Shown here piece by piece: positions 32,000 to 41,135 of a stretch of 57,347 bases of DNA (the first letter of the stretch is position 1; each line of letters begins with the position of its first letter). Where the stretch lies: contig NZ_JANQKD010000045.1 of the NCBI RefSeq assembly GCF_028281305.1, forward strand, positions 1-57,347. Reading direction: 5' to 3'. Made by a program: the position numbers and the translations under genes. This DNA is from Pelagibius sp. (GTDB taxonomy: Bacteria > Pseudomonadota > Alphaproteobacteria > Kiloniellales > Kiloniellaceae). The notes under the pieces were generated by a model that worked only from the letters and a program-made list of their open reading frames with translations, had not been told where the DNA came from and did not search any database.

Positions 32000-34069
32000 A
32001 TGCCAAAGATGCGGCGGATTGTCCTGCTGATGCTGGTCGTCTCTTCGACCGCTGCAGCCGTTCTGGTGCTCGGAACAATCCTGGCCAGCCAGGGTTTCTC
32101 GGTTCTCGAGCTGGGTATTCTTGCCCTCTTCGGCCTGCTTTTTGCCTGGATCACCACAGCGTTCTGGCTCTCGCTGGCCGGCTTCGTGCTCCATGTGCTG
32201 GGTCGGCCCGGCCATCGCCTGGCGGAGCGAACGACGATCCCGGAAGACAGTGCCAAAGACGAACGCTCCCGCGTTGCGTTGGTGATGCCGATCTACAATG
32301 AGGATCCGCAGAGGGTCCTTGCCGGATTGCAGGCGACACTGAACTCATTGCTGCGTGCCCGGCACGAGAACCGCTTTGAGCTGTTCATTCTTTCCGACAG
32401 CACCGACCCCGAGGTCTGGCTCGCCGAGGAGCTTGCCTGGAGCCAGTTGAACCGAGAGTTCGCCGGCAAACTGCCGGTCTTCTACCGGCACCGGCCCAAG
32501 AACCTGGCACGCAAGAGCGGCAACATCGCCGACTTCTGCCAATCCTGGGGCTACCGCTACGACTACATGGTGGTGCTTGACGCCGACAGCATCATGTCGG
32601 GCCATTGCCTCGTCAGCCTTGTCAACCGCATGGACGCGAACCCGAAGGTGGGGCTGATCCAGGTCCCACCGACCCCGGTGCTCCGGGAATCCTTCTTCGC
32701 ACGCAGCCAGCAGTTTGCAGCGAGTGTCTTTGGCCCGGTCTATGCGACCGGACTGAGCTTCTGGTTTCAGGACAGCGCAAACTACTGGGGCCACAATGCG
32801 ATCATTCGCGTGGCCCCCTTCATGGCGCACTGCGGGCTGCCGACGCTGCCGGGCAAAGAACCCTTCGGCGGAGAGATCCTCAGCCACGACTTTGTCGAGG
32901 CGGCCCTGCTGAGGCGCGCCGGTTGGCAGGTCTGGCTGGCGGACGATCTCTCCGGCAGCTTCGAGGAACCGCCGCCGACACTGATCGACCATGCCAAGCG
33001 CGACCGCCGCTGGTGCCAGGGCAACCTTCAGCATCTGCGCGTTGTCTTCGCCGAAGGCCTGCGCCCGCTCAGCCGGCTGCATCTGGCCATGGGGATCATG
33101 GCTTACATGTCCTCCGTGTTCTGGTTCGTCCTGCTGGTCCTCTCGGGCCTGGAGGCCCTGCGGCAGGCACAAACAGAGCACAGCTACTTCATGGAGGGGG
33201 ATCTCTTCCCCAACTGGCCGGTTTCCTACGCTTTCGAGGCAGCCACTCTTCTGGCGATTACGCTCTCGATTCTCTATCTGCCAAAGATCTTCGGCTATCT
33301 CACCCTGTTTCTCGACCGGCGCCGGCTCATGGCCCACGGCGGCGGCGTCAAGGCCGGGCTCAGCCTGCTGCTGGAAAGCCTGACGTCGATCCTTCTGGCC
33401 CCTATCCTGATGCTCTTTCAGCTGGGCTTCGTGGTGTCGATCCTGGCCGGCCGCTCGGTCCGCTGGGCGGCCCAGAAGCGCGACGACGGCGAGACCTCCT
33501 GGGCCGAAGCCGGGGCGGTGCATCTTGGTCATACTGCCGTCGCTGCAACCGCCGGCTGGGTGAGCTGGCACTCCCTGCCCGATTTCTTCCCCTGGCTGAC
33601 GCCGGTTCTGTTGGGTCCGCTGCTGGCGATCCCGCTTTCGCGGCTCACCAGCCGGGTCGATCTGGGCCGCGCCCTGCAGCGCCGGGGGCTGTTTCTCACG
33701 CCCTGCGAGAGCGACCGACCGGCGGTGCTGGAGGATCTCTGCCGCCGCCTGACGGCGCTGGAACAAGACGCCCAAGCCGCACCGCGCCGGGGCACGCTCT
33801 TCGAGAAGGCTATCGCCGATCCCTTTATGAACGCCCTGCACCTGACCCTTCTTGCCCGGGAAAGCCGCAGCAAGAGCGAGCGGCTGCGCCTGGACGCGCT
33901 CGTCGCCAAGCTGCAGGAACAGGGGGTCGAGAGCCTGACGCGGTCGCAGCGCAGCGACCTGCTCTCGGACCCGGCCAGCATGACGACTCTCCATGCCCTG
34001 GCCTGGCAGTCCAGCGAGGAGGGCCCGTTGTCCCTCGGCCAGAGTGCGACCGAGGGCAAGAGAGCCTGA
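32000..34069 (+). CDS. opgH: Glucan biosynthesis glucosyltransferase OpgH/MdoH
   Basis: A 689-residue inner-membrane family 2 glycosyltransferase that polymerises UDP-glucose into periplasmic glucan. Two membrane helices open the protein, then the GT2 domain: VALVMPIYNEDPQRVLAGL, LSDSTDP, the metal site VVLDADS near residue 194, and DRRWCQGNLQHL (Q/RxxRW-type) near 335, followed by more membrane helices. It is about 150 residues shorter than E. coli MdoH because the N-terminal cytoplasmic part is absent, possibly replaced by the preceding ORF. ATG 32000 follows AAGGAG; the TTG two codons earlier is less likely. Confidence 0.94.
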   Translation: MPKMRRIVLLMLVVSSTAAAVLVLGTILASQGFSVLELGILALFGLLFAWITTAFWLSLAGFVLHVLGRPGHRLAERTTIPEDSAKDERSRVALVMPIYNEDPQRVLAGLQATLNSLLRARHENRFELFILSDSTDPEVWLAEELAWSQLNREFAGKLPVFYRHRPKNLARKSGNIADFCQSWGYRYDYMVVLDADSIMSGHCLVSLVNRMDANPKVGLIQVPPTPVLRESFFARSQQFAASVFGPVYATGLSFWFQDSANYWGHNAIIRVAPFMAHCGLPTLPGKEPFGGEILSHDFVEAALLRRAGWQVWLADDLSGSFEEPPPTLIDHAKRDRRWCQGNLQHLRVVFAEGLRPLSRLHLAMGIMAYMSSVFWFVLLVLSGLEALRQAQTEHSYFMEGDLFPNWPVSYAFEAATLLAITLSILYLPKIFGYLTLFLDRRRLMAHGGGVKAGLSLLLESLTSILLAPILMLFQLGFVVSILAGRSVRWAAQKRDDGETSWAEAGAVHLGHTAVAATAGWVSWHSLPDFFPWLTPVLLGPLLAIPLSRLTSRVDLGRALQRRGLFLTPCESDRPAVLEDLCRRLTALEQDAQAAPRRGTLFEKAIADPFMNALHLTLLARESRSKSERLRLDALVAKLQEQGVESLTRSQRSDLLSDPASMTTLHALAWQSSEEGPLSLGQSATEGKRA

Positions 34070-34083
34070 CCCCGGGGCCCCGC

Positions 34084-34827
34084 CTATGCCTTGCGGAAGA
34101 TGAAGGCCGCCAAAGCGCCTGCGGCGGCGGCAAGCACGATGGCCAGCAAGCCGTAAAAGGCCGAATAGCCGTGGGCAAAGTAGAAGACATCGGCGCCCAG
34201 GCCGGCCTTGCTGACAATCAAGGGAGTCGTCTGCGCGTGCTCCACCCTGCCGTCCTTCAGCATGAAGACCTCGACATCGTAAAACCCGGTCGGCACGTTC
34301 GCGGGGAAGAACAGGCGGGTGCGAAAGAGCTGCCCCCCGAGAAAGTTGATCCGCTCGTCGCTCGAAGCGAAGAGGCCTTCGCGCTGCTTGTTGCGGATCA
34401 GGCCGGCCTTGAACTCCGCCAGTTCGGTATCGGAGACGGTTTGCTCCACCGGGCGCAGCCTGAGGAAGTTGGCCCCCATGCCGTGCCGGGCGCGTATGGT
34501 GTCGCTGGCTATCTCCTCCAACGGGGCGGAGCTGCGCACGGCGAAGAAACTCGGCACCCTGCGGAAGACGATCCGCTGGTCGTTCACCCAGATCCCGGCA
34601 AAACGCGCCTTGCGCCATACGACGGTGTCTTCTTCCGGCCCGCGGACCACCACCACGACGTCGCTGTCGGGCTCCACGGTGCCGAAAAGCAGCACCTGGG
34701 TTCCCGTGAAGCCGGTGGTGATCTGAATCTGATGCTCCGACAGGTCTGCGATCAGCGGGTTCTGCGCCGCACTCGGCATCGCCAGGGCGAAGAAGGCAAG
34801 AGCGAGAAGGATGCGCTTCAGCTTCAT
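34084..34827 (-). CDS. TIGR02186-type membrane protein
   Basis: A 247-residue protein with a signal peptide (MKLKRILLALAFFALAMPSAAQ), a periplasmic beta-rich domain (LSEHQIQITTGFTGTQVLLFGTVEPDSDVVVVVRGP in parts) and one C-terminal membrane helix (about 215-245) with a short positive tail (FRKA). This is the layout of the conserved TIGR02186 family, which I associate with TauE/SafE transporters. Here its ATG follows the stop of the TauE/SafE gene by 14 bp, which fits a joint transport or sulfur-handling role. The molecular function is unknown. It faces the convergent opgH gene. Confidence 0.8.
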   Translation of the reverse strand: MKLKRILLALAFFALAMPSAAQNPLIADLSEHQIQITTGFTGTQVLLFGTVEPDSDVVVVVRGPEEDTVVWRKARFAGIWVNDQRIVFRRVPSFFAVRSSAPLEEIASDTIRARHGMGANFLRLRPVEQTVSDTELAEFKAGLIRNKQREGLFASSDERINFLGGQLFRTRLFFPANVPTGFYDVEVFMLKDGRVEHAQTTPLIVSKAGLGADVFYFAHGYSAFYGLLAIVLAAAAGALAAFIFRKA

Positions 34828-34841
34828 CTCACCGCCCCCCG

Positions 34842-35762
34842 TCAAAGCTCGCCCGGCGCGCCGAGAATGAAGATATCGCTCGGCGTCACCACCAGATCGT
34901 AAGCGAGCTTTCCGCAGACGGCCAGCACCAGGACCGCCAGCAGGATGCGCAGCTGTTCGCCCCGCAGCCGGGTGCCGACACGGGTACCGATCTGTGCGCC
35001 GATAACACCGCCGGTCAGCAGGATCAGCGCCAGGATGGCATCCACGGTCTGGTTCTCGGTCGCCTGCAGGAAGGTGACGGTGCCGGTCACGAAGATGATC
35101 TGAAAGAGCGACGTTCCGACGACCACGGAGGTCGGCATACCCAGCAGGTAGATCATCGCCGGCACCATGATGAAGCCGCCGCCGACGCCCATGATGGCGG
35201 CCAGGATGCCGACCACGAAGCCGATGAGGATCGGCAGCAGCGCCGAGATGTAGAGCTTCGACTTGCGGAAGCGCATCTTCAGCGGCAGGCCGTGCATCCA
35301 GTGGTGCTGGTGCAGCTTGCGGCGCACGTCGATCTGGCGGCGCCGGCGAAAGAGGGCGCGGCTGCTCTCGACGAACATCAGGGTTCCCACGACGCCCAGC
35401 AGGACCACGTAGCAGAGCGAGATCACCAGGTCCAACTGGCCCAGACCGCGCAGCAGGGTGAACAGCCAGACGCCGGAGATCGACCCGAGGGTGCCGCCGA
35501 ACAGCAGCACGCCCCCCATGCGGAAGTCCACGTTGCCCCGCCGCCAGTGTGCCAACACGCCGGAAACCGAGGCAGCCATGATCTGGTTGGCCTCGGTGGC
35601 CACGGCCACGGCCGGGGGCACACCGATGAAAATGAGCAGCGGCGTCATCAGAAAGCCGCCGCCGACCCCGAAGAGCCCGGAAAGAAAGCCGACTGCCCCG
35701 CCCATGCCCAACAGCAAAAAGACATTCACAGAAATCTCTGCGATGGGCAGATAAATATTCAT
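34842..35762 (-). CDS. Sulfite exporter TauE/SafE family protein
   Basis: A 306-residue membrane protein of the TSUP family. Two related half-domains are visible: GFLSGLFGVGGGFLMTPLLIFIGVPPAVAVATEANQI in the first half, and GILAAIMGVGGGFIMVPAMIYLLGMPTSVVVGTSLFQ in the second, each with the G-x-G-G-G-F signature. Seven or eight helices are likely. The ATG at 35762 is used; a TTG immediately before it is not needed. Next to a sulfite dehydrogenase, export or import of sulfite or an organosulfonate product is the natural reading. The TIGR02186 gene follows. Confidence 0.87.
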   Translation of the reverse strand: MNIYLPIAEISVNVFLLLGMGGAVGFLSGLFGVGGGFLMTPLLIFIGVPPAVAVATEANQIMAASVSGVLAHWRRGNVDFRMGGVLLFGGTLGSISGVWLFTLLRGLGQLDLVISLCYVVLLGVVGTLMFVESSRALFRRRRQIDVRRKLHQHHWMHGLPLKMRFRKSKLYISALLPILIGFVVGILAAIMGVGGGFIMVPAMIYLLGMPTSVVVGTSLFQIIFVTGTVTFLQATENQTVDAILALILLTGGVIGAQIGTRVGTRLRGEQLRILLAVLVLAVCGKLAYDLVVTPSDIFILGAPGEL

Positions 35763-35917
35763 CAAATCGGCTTTCTAGAGGCCCCTTTCCTGGGACCGGC
35801 CCAAGATGGATCAGCTTATATTCCGTCGATGGTGCATCGCAACGAAATCGTTTTCGAAATGGCAGCGGAAGGCGCCGCCCGCGTACCTCGTCCCCCGACC
35901 CCAGGCTCCTCCCCTGC

Positions 35918-36868
35918 CTAGGCGCGGCTCTCGCCGTAATAAAGTGTGACCACGTGCTTGGCTTCGGCGAAGAAAAGCCAGCGCTCCACCGCCAGGCCTG
36001 CCCCCAGCAGCAGAGCCGCCAGCACCGCCGCCACCACAGCCCCTGCGCCAGGCAGTGCGAGACCGGCCAGCACCAGCACAAAGGGGGCCGCAAGCCCGCC
36101 GAAGAGCACGAAGCGCCGCAGGCGCTCGGCGTGCCGTCGGGCGACCTGGAAGCCCATCTCCTGCATCAGATAGTTGCTCTCGCTGTGTGGCGCCTCCAGG
36201 AGGCTCACCTTGCCGAAGTCTCCAAGCCCCGTTGCCGACTCCGCTGTGCTGGCGTCATCCATGTCCGCCAGGGAACGCCAGTACAGCAGCTTCACCGCCA
36301 GGGTTGCCGCAAAGAGCGCCAGGACGATAGCCCCGAAGGGCCCCGCCAGAGGCTGTCCCCAGAGGCCGAGCAGGACCAGCAGCAGAAGGCCGCCCGAGAG
36401 CGCGGCCATGACCAGGTAGGCCGGCAGGGTCCAGGGCGAGTGCCAGGCCCGGATGGTCTTGAGCGAAGCATAGATCATGGCCGTGCAGGCAACGGTGGCC
36501 ACGCAGCTCAGGCTGGCGATCAGGCCGAGGACGGCAAAGGCGCCGTCATTGCGGCCCAGGACGACCCAGCCAAGGGCAAAGAGGCCGGACGGCAGAAAGG
36601 TAAAGACCGCCGCCACTCCTTCGCGCGACAGCCACGACGATCGCCACTGGCTGAGCGCCCGCCAGGCCCGCTCAGGATGGCCGAGATGAAAAGTCGACGA
36701 CACCAGCCCGAGGACCACCAGGCCGAAGCCAAGCCCGAAAGCGATCAGGCCGAGACCGCGGTCGGCCGGCACCAGGCCCAGGATGGCGAGGACGCCCAGC
36801 CACGCGATCAGGCCGTAACCGGCACCGGAAGCTGTGGTGAAAAGAATGACAGACTTTGCCGGATGCAC
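35918..36868 (-). CDS. soeC: Membrane anchor subunit SoeC (DmsC/NrfD-like)
   Basis: A 316-residue integral membrane protein with about eight helices, of the DmsC family that anchors molybdenum oxidoreductases and exchanges electrons with quinone. Conserved family features are SSTFHLGHPERAWRALSQWRSSWLSREGV in the second quarter and MIYASLKTIRAWHSPWTLPAYL. GTG at 36868 follows GGAGAGG. It is the third gene of soeABC, 69 bp after soeB. The quinone-reducing direction, that is sulfite oxidation, is inferred from the operon with TauE/SafE; DMSO reductase subunits look similar. Confidence 0.85.
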   Translation of the reverse strand: MHPAKSVILFTTASGAGYGLIAWLGVLAILGLVPADRGLGLIAFGLGFGLVVLGLVSSTFHLGHPERAWRALSQWRSSWLSREGVAAVFTFLPSGLFALGWVVLGRNDGAFAVLGLIASLSCVATVACTAMIYASLKTIRAWHSPWTLPAYLVMAALSGGLLLLVLLGLWGQPLAGPFGAIVLALFAATLAVKLLYWRSLADMDDASTAESATGLGDFGKVSLLEAPHSESNYLMQEMGFQVARRHAERLRRFVLFGGLAAPFVLVLAGLALPGAGAVVAAVLAALLLGAGLAVERWLFFAEAKHVVTLYYGESRA

Positions 36869-36937
36869 GCCGGACCTCTCCTCAAATCACTGTCGTCCGG
36901 GTCGCCGTGGTCCGAGTCTCGCTCTTCGCAGCGCCGC

Positions 36938-37690
36938 TCATCGGCTCAGCATCCGGTCCACCCAGCGCGCCAACATCCCGGCCGAGCCAGCCTCGGCGGC
37001 AACCGGCGCCAGCGCGGAAACACCCGATGACTCCGCGGCAACCGCCTTGGGGCGCGGCGGCAGGTAGCGGTTCACCGGCGCGCAGCCCTGCTCCGGCATC
37101 AGGGCATAGCCGTCCCGGGCCGCCACCAGGAGCGAGACCTCTGAATCCGGATCGCCCAGGTCGCCGAAGTGCCGCGCCCCGGCGGGACAGGTGGAAACAC
37201 AGGCCGGCACCCGGCTGCGCTCCGGCAGGTTCTCGTTGTAGATCTTGTCGACGCAGAGGGTGCATTTCTTCATGACGCCCGCATCCTCGTCGTACTCCCG
37301 CGCGCCGTAGGGACAGGCCCAGGAGCAAAGCTTGCAGCCGATGCAGGCCTCCGCATTGACCAGAACGATACCGTCCTCCTCGCGCTTGTAGGAAGCGCCG
37401 GTCGGACAGACCGTCACGCAGGGGGCATCGTCGCAATGCAGACAGGATTTCGGGAAGTGAACCGTGCGGCTGTCGCCGTCGTCATCGACCACCTCGAAGC
37501 TGTGGATGCGGTTGAACCACACGCCGCTGGGATCGGCGCCGTAGGGGTCGTGATCGGTCAGCGGCGCCGAGTGACCGCCGGTGTTCCATTCCTTGCAGTT
37601 CACCGCACAGGCATGGCAGCCGACGCAGATGTCCAGATCGATGACGAGGCCCAGCTTCGTCGGGCCCGGGTTGCGGGGTAGCGAGGTCAT
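36938..37690 (-). CDS. soeB: Iron-sulfur subunit SoeB
   Basis: A 250-residue ferredoxin-like electron-transfer subunit holding four cysteine clusters for [4Fe-4S]: CVGCHACAVNC, CLHCDDAPCVTVCPTG, CIGCKLCSWACPYG with MKKCTLC, and CVSTCPAG. It passes electrons between the molybdenum subunit and the membrane subunit. Its ATG overlaps the soeA stop in ATGA (37687-37690), so it is translationally coupled. Lack of a Tat signal agrees with the cytoplasmic location known for SoeABC rather than the periplasmic DmsAB. Confidence 0.9.
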   Translation of the reverse strand: MTSLPRNPGPTKLGLVIDLDICVGCHACAVNCKEWNTGGHSAPLTDHDPYGADPSGVWFNRIHSFEVVDDDGDSRTVHFPKSCLHCDDAPCVTVCPTGASYKREEDGIVLVNAEACIGCKLCSWACPYGAREYDEDAGVMKKCTLCVDKIYNENLPERSRVPACVSTCPAGARHFGDLGDPDSEVSLLVAARDGYALMPEQGCAPVNRYLPPRPKAVAAESSGVSALAPVAAEAGSAGMLARWVDRMLSR

Positions 37691-40600
37691 TCTGCGACCT
37701 TTACTTGGCTGGCGGGATCCGCGTCCGGCTCGGCAGGGTCCTGCCCGTGCTTCTGATTGCCGTGGCCGTCCGCCACGCCGGCGACGGTGCGGGCGATCTC
37801 GTGACGGTTGCCCAGCCACTCCACGTGCTCGAGGCGCGGTGCCGCGGGGCCGGGTGTCCCCGGCGAAGCTTCATTGAAATCTGCGCCGTAGCGCAACACC
37901 GCCGGCCTCGCCCCGGTCGGTGCCGGGGCCTGGACCGGCTCCAGAAAGGGATCGGTCACCTCGGCCTCATCGGGCGCGCAGCGCTCCAGCCGGACACGCA
38001 GATCGTACCACGCCGCCTGGCCGGTGACGGGGTCCGAGTTGGAGTAGCGGTGGCCGCCCTCGCGCGCCGGCAGCAGCTCGGAGATGATGTGGTTCAGAAG
38101 GAAGCCGCGCTTGCTCTCCGGCGCGTCCGCATCCAAGGCCCAGGCGCCGCGGCGCTTACCGATGGCGTTCCAGGTCCAAACGGTCTCGGGATTGACCCCG
38201 TGCATGAGCTGCACCTGGCCTTTGACCCGCCCGTGGTGACTGATCACCCAGACCCAGTCGTCGTTGGCAATGCCGTGGCGCTCGGCGGTCTTGGGGTGCA
38301 CGAACAGCCGGTTGCGCGCCGTGATCTGCCGGAGCCAGGCATTCTGGGAACCCCAGGAGTGGTACATGTGCATAGGGCGCTGGGTGATGGCGTGAAGCTC
38401 ATAGCCCTCGCCCTCAACAGCCGCTTCCTCGAAAGGCGCGTACCAAAAGGGCAGCGGATCGAAGAATGCCTCCACGCGCGCCCGCTCGCTTTCCGGCGGC
38501 TGCACCTTGCCGTGGCCGCGCGCCGCCAGGCGGAACTTCTGCAGGATCTCGCTGTAGAGCTGCATGGTGATGGGCTCTTCCGTCGGCAGCCAGCCCATCT
38601 GCTTGGCATAGGTGATGTAGTTGCGGTTGGAGTGCTTGAAGTAGAGCTGCGTCGGGGCCAGGCGGTGGGTCCAGAAGCAGCCGTTCTCGATGTAGCGCTG
38701 CAACTGGTCCGGATTGGGCGCGCCGACCCCGTTCTGCTCGCCGCCCGCGCCGCGCCAGCCGGCCAGCGGGCCGATGCCGGGCGAGCGCTCGTGGTTGACG
38801 ATGTAGTCAGGATAGCCGCCGGGGTACTTGGGGCTGCCGTCCTCCTCCGTCAGGCCGGGCAGCCCGAGCCGTCCGCCGAGATCGATCAGCACGTCCTGGA
38901 AAGGGCGGACATCCCGGTCCGGTTTGCAGACCGGCTGGCGGATAGCGTCTCCGGGACCGTGGGCCGAACTGATCGGCCGGTCGAGCAGCGAGATGCAGTC
39001 CCAGCGCTCCAGATAGGTCGTGTCCGGCAGGATCAGGTCGGCGTAGGGCACCATCTCCGAATAGTAGGCGTCGGAGTAGATGATGCGCGGAATCTTGTAA
39101 TCGCCGGTCTCAGGGTCCTTGTCGGTCAGATAGTCGAGCGTGCCGGTGACGTTCATGGAGGAGTTCCACCCCATGTTCGCCATGTACATCATCAGGACAT
39201 CGACCGGATAGGGATCGCCGGCCCAGGCATTGTGGATGACCATATGCATCAGGCCGTGGGCGGCCAGCGGATACTGCCAGCTATAGGCCTTGTCGATGCG
39301 CAGAGGCTCCCCCGCATCGTCCACCAGCAGGTCGTCAGGGCCGAGCGGAAAGCCGAGCGGCATGCCGGAAATCGGCCGCTCCGGCGCCACCGACTTGCCC
39401 GCCGGCAGCGGGCTCGGCGGAATCAGTTTGGGAAACGGGGCCTTGTAGCCGAAGCCGCCGGGGCAATCGATGGAGCCCAGGAGCACCTGCAGAAGGTGGA
39501 TGGCCCGGCAGGTGTGAAAACCGTTGGAGTGGGCCGAGATCCCGCGCATGGCATGCATGGAGACCGGCCGCCCGATCATGCGGTCATGGCGGCGCCCGGC
39601 CCAATCGGTCCAGGGGATGTCCAGCACCACCTCTTTCTCGAAGGCCGCCTCGGCCAGCTCGGCGGCGATCCGCTTTATGGTCTCCGCGGGAATGCCGACC
39701 CGTTCGGCCACCGCCTCCGGTGCGTAGGACGCATCGAGATAGCGCTTCGCCAGCAGCTCGAAGGACGGCACAGCCGTCCGCCCGTCAGGCAGCGTGTAGC
39801 GGCCCACGACCGCGGCCTTGGCCGAAACATCGCTGGCCGGCACTGCCGCGCTGCGCGCCGTGTCCCAGCAGAGCGCCGCGCCCTCCGCATTGCGGGCGAA
39901 CAGCCCGTCATCCGCACCGCCGGGGTTGTCTACAACCAGCCAGGTCGCATTGGTGTAGCGGCCGAGAAAGTCCCAATCGATCTTCTCCGCCTTCAGCAAC
40001 TCGTGGATCAGCGCCATGACGAAGAGGCCATCGGTGCCGGGCCTGAGGCCGATCCACTCGTCGGCGATCGCCGAGTAGCCGGTCTTCACCGGATTGATCG
40101 AGACGAACTTCGCCTGGCCCAGGGTTTTCAGCCGGCCGAGCCCCGCCTTGATCGGGTTGGAATCATGATCCTCGGCAACGCCGAACAGCATGAAGTAGCG
40201 GGTGTGTTCCCAGTCCGGCTCGCCGAACTCCCAGAAGGACCCGCCGATGGTATAGAGCCCGGCCGCAGCCATGTTGACCGAACAGAACCCGCCATGGGCG
40301 GCGAAGTTGGGCGTACCGAACTGAGCCGCCCACCAGCCGGTCAGCGACTGGCTCTGGTCGCGCCCGGTGAAGAAGGCGAGCTTCTTCGGATCGCGCCGGC
40401 GCACCGTGCCCAGCCAGTCGACCGCCAGGCCCAGCGCCTCTTCCCACTCGATCTCCTTGAATTCGCCGCTGCCGCGCTCACCCACGCGCAGCAGCGGTTT
40501 GCTGAGCCGCGCCGGCGAGTTGTGCTGCATGATGCCGGCGGAACCCTTGGCGCAGAGCACGCCCTTGTTCACCGGGTGGTCGGGGTTGCCTTCCAGATAG

Positions 40601-40740
40601 CGGACCTTGCCGTCTTTCAGGTAGACGTTGATGCCGCAGCGGCAGGCGCACATGTAACAGGTGGTCTGCTTGACTTCATCGGCGACGGAGGGCGAGGTCT
40701 CGACGTGCTCCTTCGGGGTATCGAATGGGCTGCTGACCAT
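37687..40740 (-). CDS. soeA: Molybdopterin sulfite dehydrogenase subunit SoeA
   Basis: A 1017-residue CISM-family catalytic subunit with bis-MGD molybdenum and one [4Fe-4S] cluster bound by CYMCACRCGINVYL and, 28 residues on, NKGVLCAKGSAG. Typical segments follow: FFTGRDQSQSLTGWW, VDVLMMYMANMGWNSSMN, ILPDTTYLERWD and RPMHMYHSWGSQN. No twin-arginine signal is present, so the complex faces the cytoplasm, as in Allochromatium SoeABC. ATG 40740 follows AGAAGG; the frame extends 40 codons upstream without family similarity. Oxidation of sulfite to sulfate is the favoured activity because TauE/SafE genes follow. A polysulfide- or thiosulfate-type reductase is the alternative. Confidence 0.83.
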   Translation of the reverse strand: MVSSPFDTPKEHVETSPSVADEVKQTTCYMCACRCGINVYLKDGKVRYLEGNPDHPVNKGVLCAKGSAGIMQHNSPARLSKPLLRVGERGSGEFKEIEWEEALGLAVDWLGTVRRRDPKKLAFFTGRDQSQSLTGWWAAQFGTPNFAAHGGFCSVNMAAAGLYTIGGSFWEFGEPDWEHTRYFMLFGVAEDHDSNPIKAGLGRLKTLGQAKFVSINPVKTGYSAIADEWIGLRPGTDGLFVMALIHELLKAEKIDWDFLGRYTNATWLVVDNPGGADDGLFARNAEGAALCWDTARSAAVPASDVSAKAAVVGRYTLPDGRTAVPSFELLAKRYLDASYAPEAVAERVGIPAETIKRIAAELAEAAFEKEVVLDIPWTDWAGRRHDRMIGRPVSMHAMRGISAHSNGFHTCRAIHLLQVLLGSIDCPGGFGYKAPFPKLIPPSPLPAGKSVAPERPISGMPLGFPLGPDDLLVDDAGEPLRIDKAYSWQYPLAAHGLMHMVIHNAWAGDPYPVDVLMMYMANMGWNSSMNVTGTLDYLTDKDPETGDYKIPRIIYSDAYYSEMVPYADLILPDTTYLERWDCISLLDRPISSAHGPGDAIRQPVCKPDRDVRPFQDVLIDLGGRLGLPGLTEEDGSPKYPGGYPDYIVNHERSPGIGPLAGWRGAGGEQNGVGAPNPDQLQRYIENGCFWTHRLAPTQLYFKHSNRNYITYAKQMGWLPTEEPITMQLYSEILQKFRLAARGHGKVQPPESERARVEAFFDPLPFWYAPFEEAAVEGEGYELHAITQRPMHMYHSWGSQNAWLRQITARNRLFVHPKTAERHGIANDDWVWVISHHGRVKGQVQLMHGVNPETVWTWNAIGKRRGAWALDADAPESKRGFLLNHIISELLPAREGGHRYSNSDPVTGQAAWYDLRVRLERCAPDEAEVTDPFLEPVQAPAPTGARPAVLRYGADFNEASPGTPGPAAPRLEHVEWLGNRHEIARTVAGVADGHGNQKHGQDPAEPDADPASQVKVAE

Positions 40741-41135
40741 CAATCCTTCTCGTCTTTGCGAGCTATCGCCTTTGCGAACTGCCGCGCCGCTGTGGGGACC
40801 GCCGCGGAAACCGGCGGGGTTTCGCTCATCGGAATCGGACAAAAGTACGGCGTCGGCCACGGTGTAGCGGACCGCAGCCTCTTTCTGTCGCTCTTCGCTT
40901 CTAGCCCAGAAGCCACCGCAAGATAACAGGATTCCGGGGTTTTTTGGCCCTTGGCCCTATCGATTCTTCGTTCCTGGACTATCCCTGGCCAGGGCATCCG
41001 CCAAGGCGCCGGGCGGCACCTCCCGCACTATCGGCGGCGAGGTTGAAACCCTTTCCGGGCCCGGCCCGTAGGTAGGGACAAAGCACAGCCGCCGGATCAA
41101 GCGACGGCGCCATCCACAGAAGAAAGGATCTGACG
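40741..41135. other. Divergent intergenic region between soeA and the TPR gene
   Basis: About 395 bp that must contain the soeABC promoter on the minus strand and that of the TPR gene on the plus strand. Reading frames that cross it are extensions of neighbouring genes. No RNA gene, repeat or clear dyad was seen. Confidence 0.4.

Noticed and set aside
32345..34902. Long open frames on both strands over opgH and the TIGR02186 gene
   Set aside because: They overlap well-supported genes, lack motifs and show no ribosome site; explained by high third-position GC.
34828..36093. Upstream extension of the TIGR02186 reading frame as a 669-residue protein
   Set aside because: The extension runs through the TauE/SafE gene in another frame; the signal peptide at 34827 marks the real start.
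37705..40926. Long plus-strand open frame (1073 codons) opposite soeA
   Set aside because: Antisense shadow of the molybdopterin gene: low-complexity composition without motifs, whereas soeA carries all cofactor signatures.
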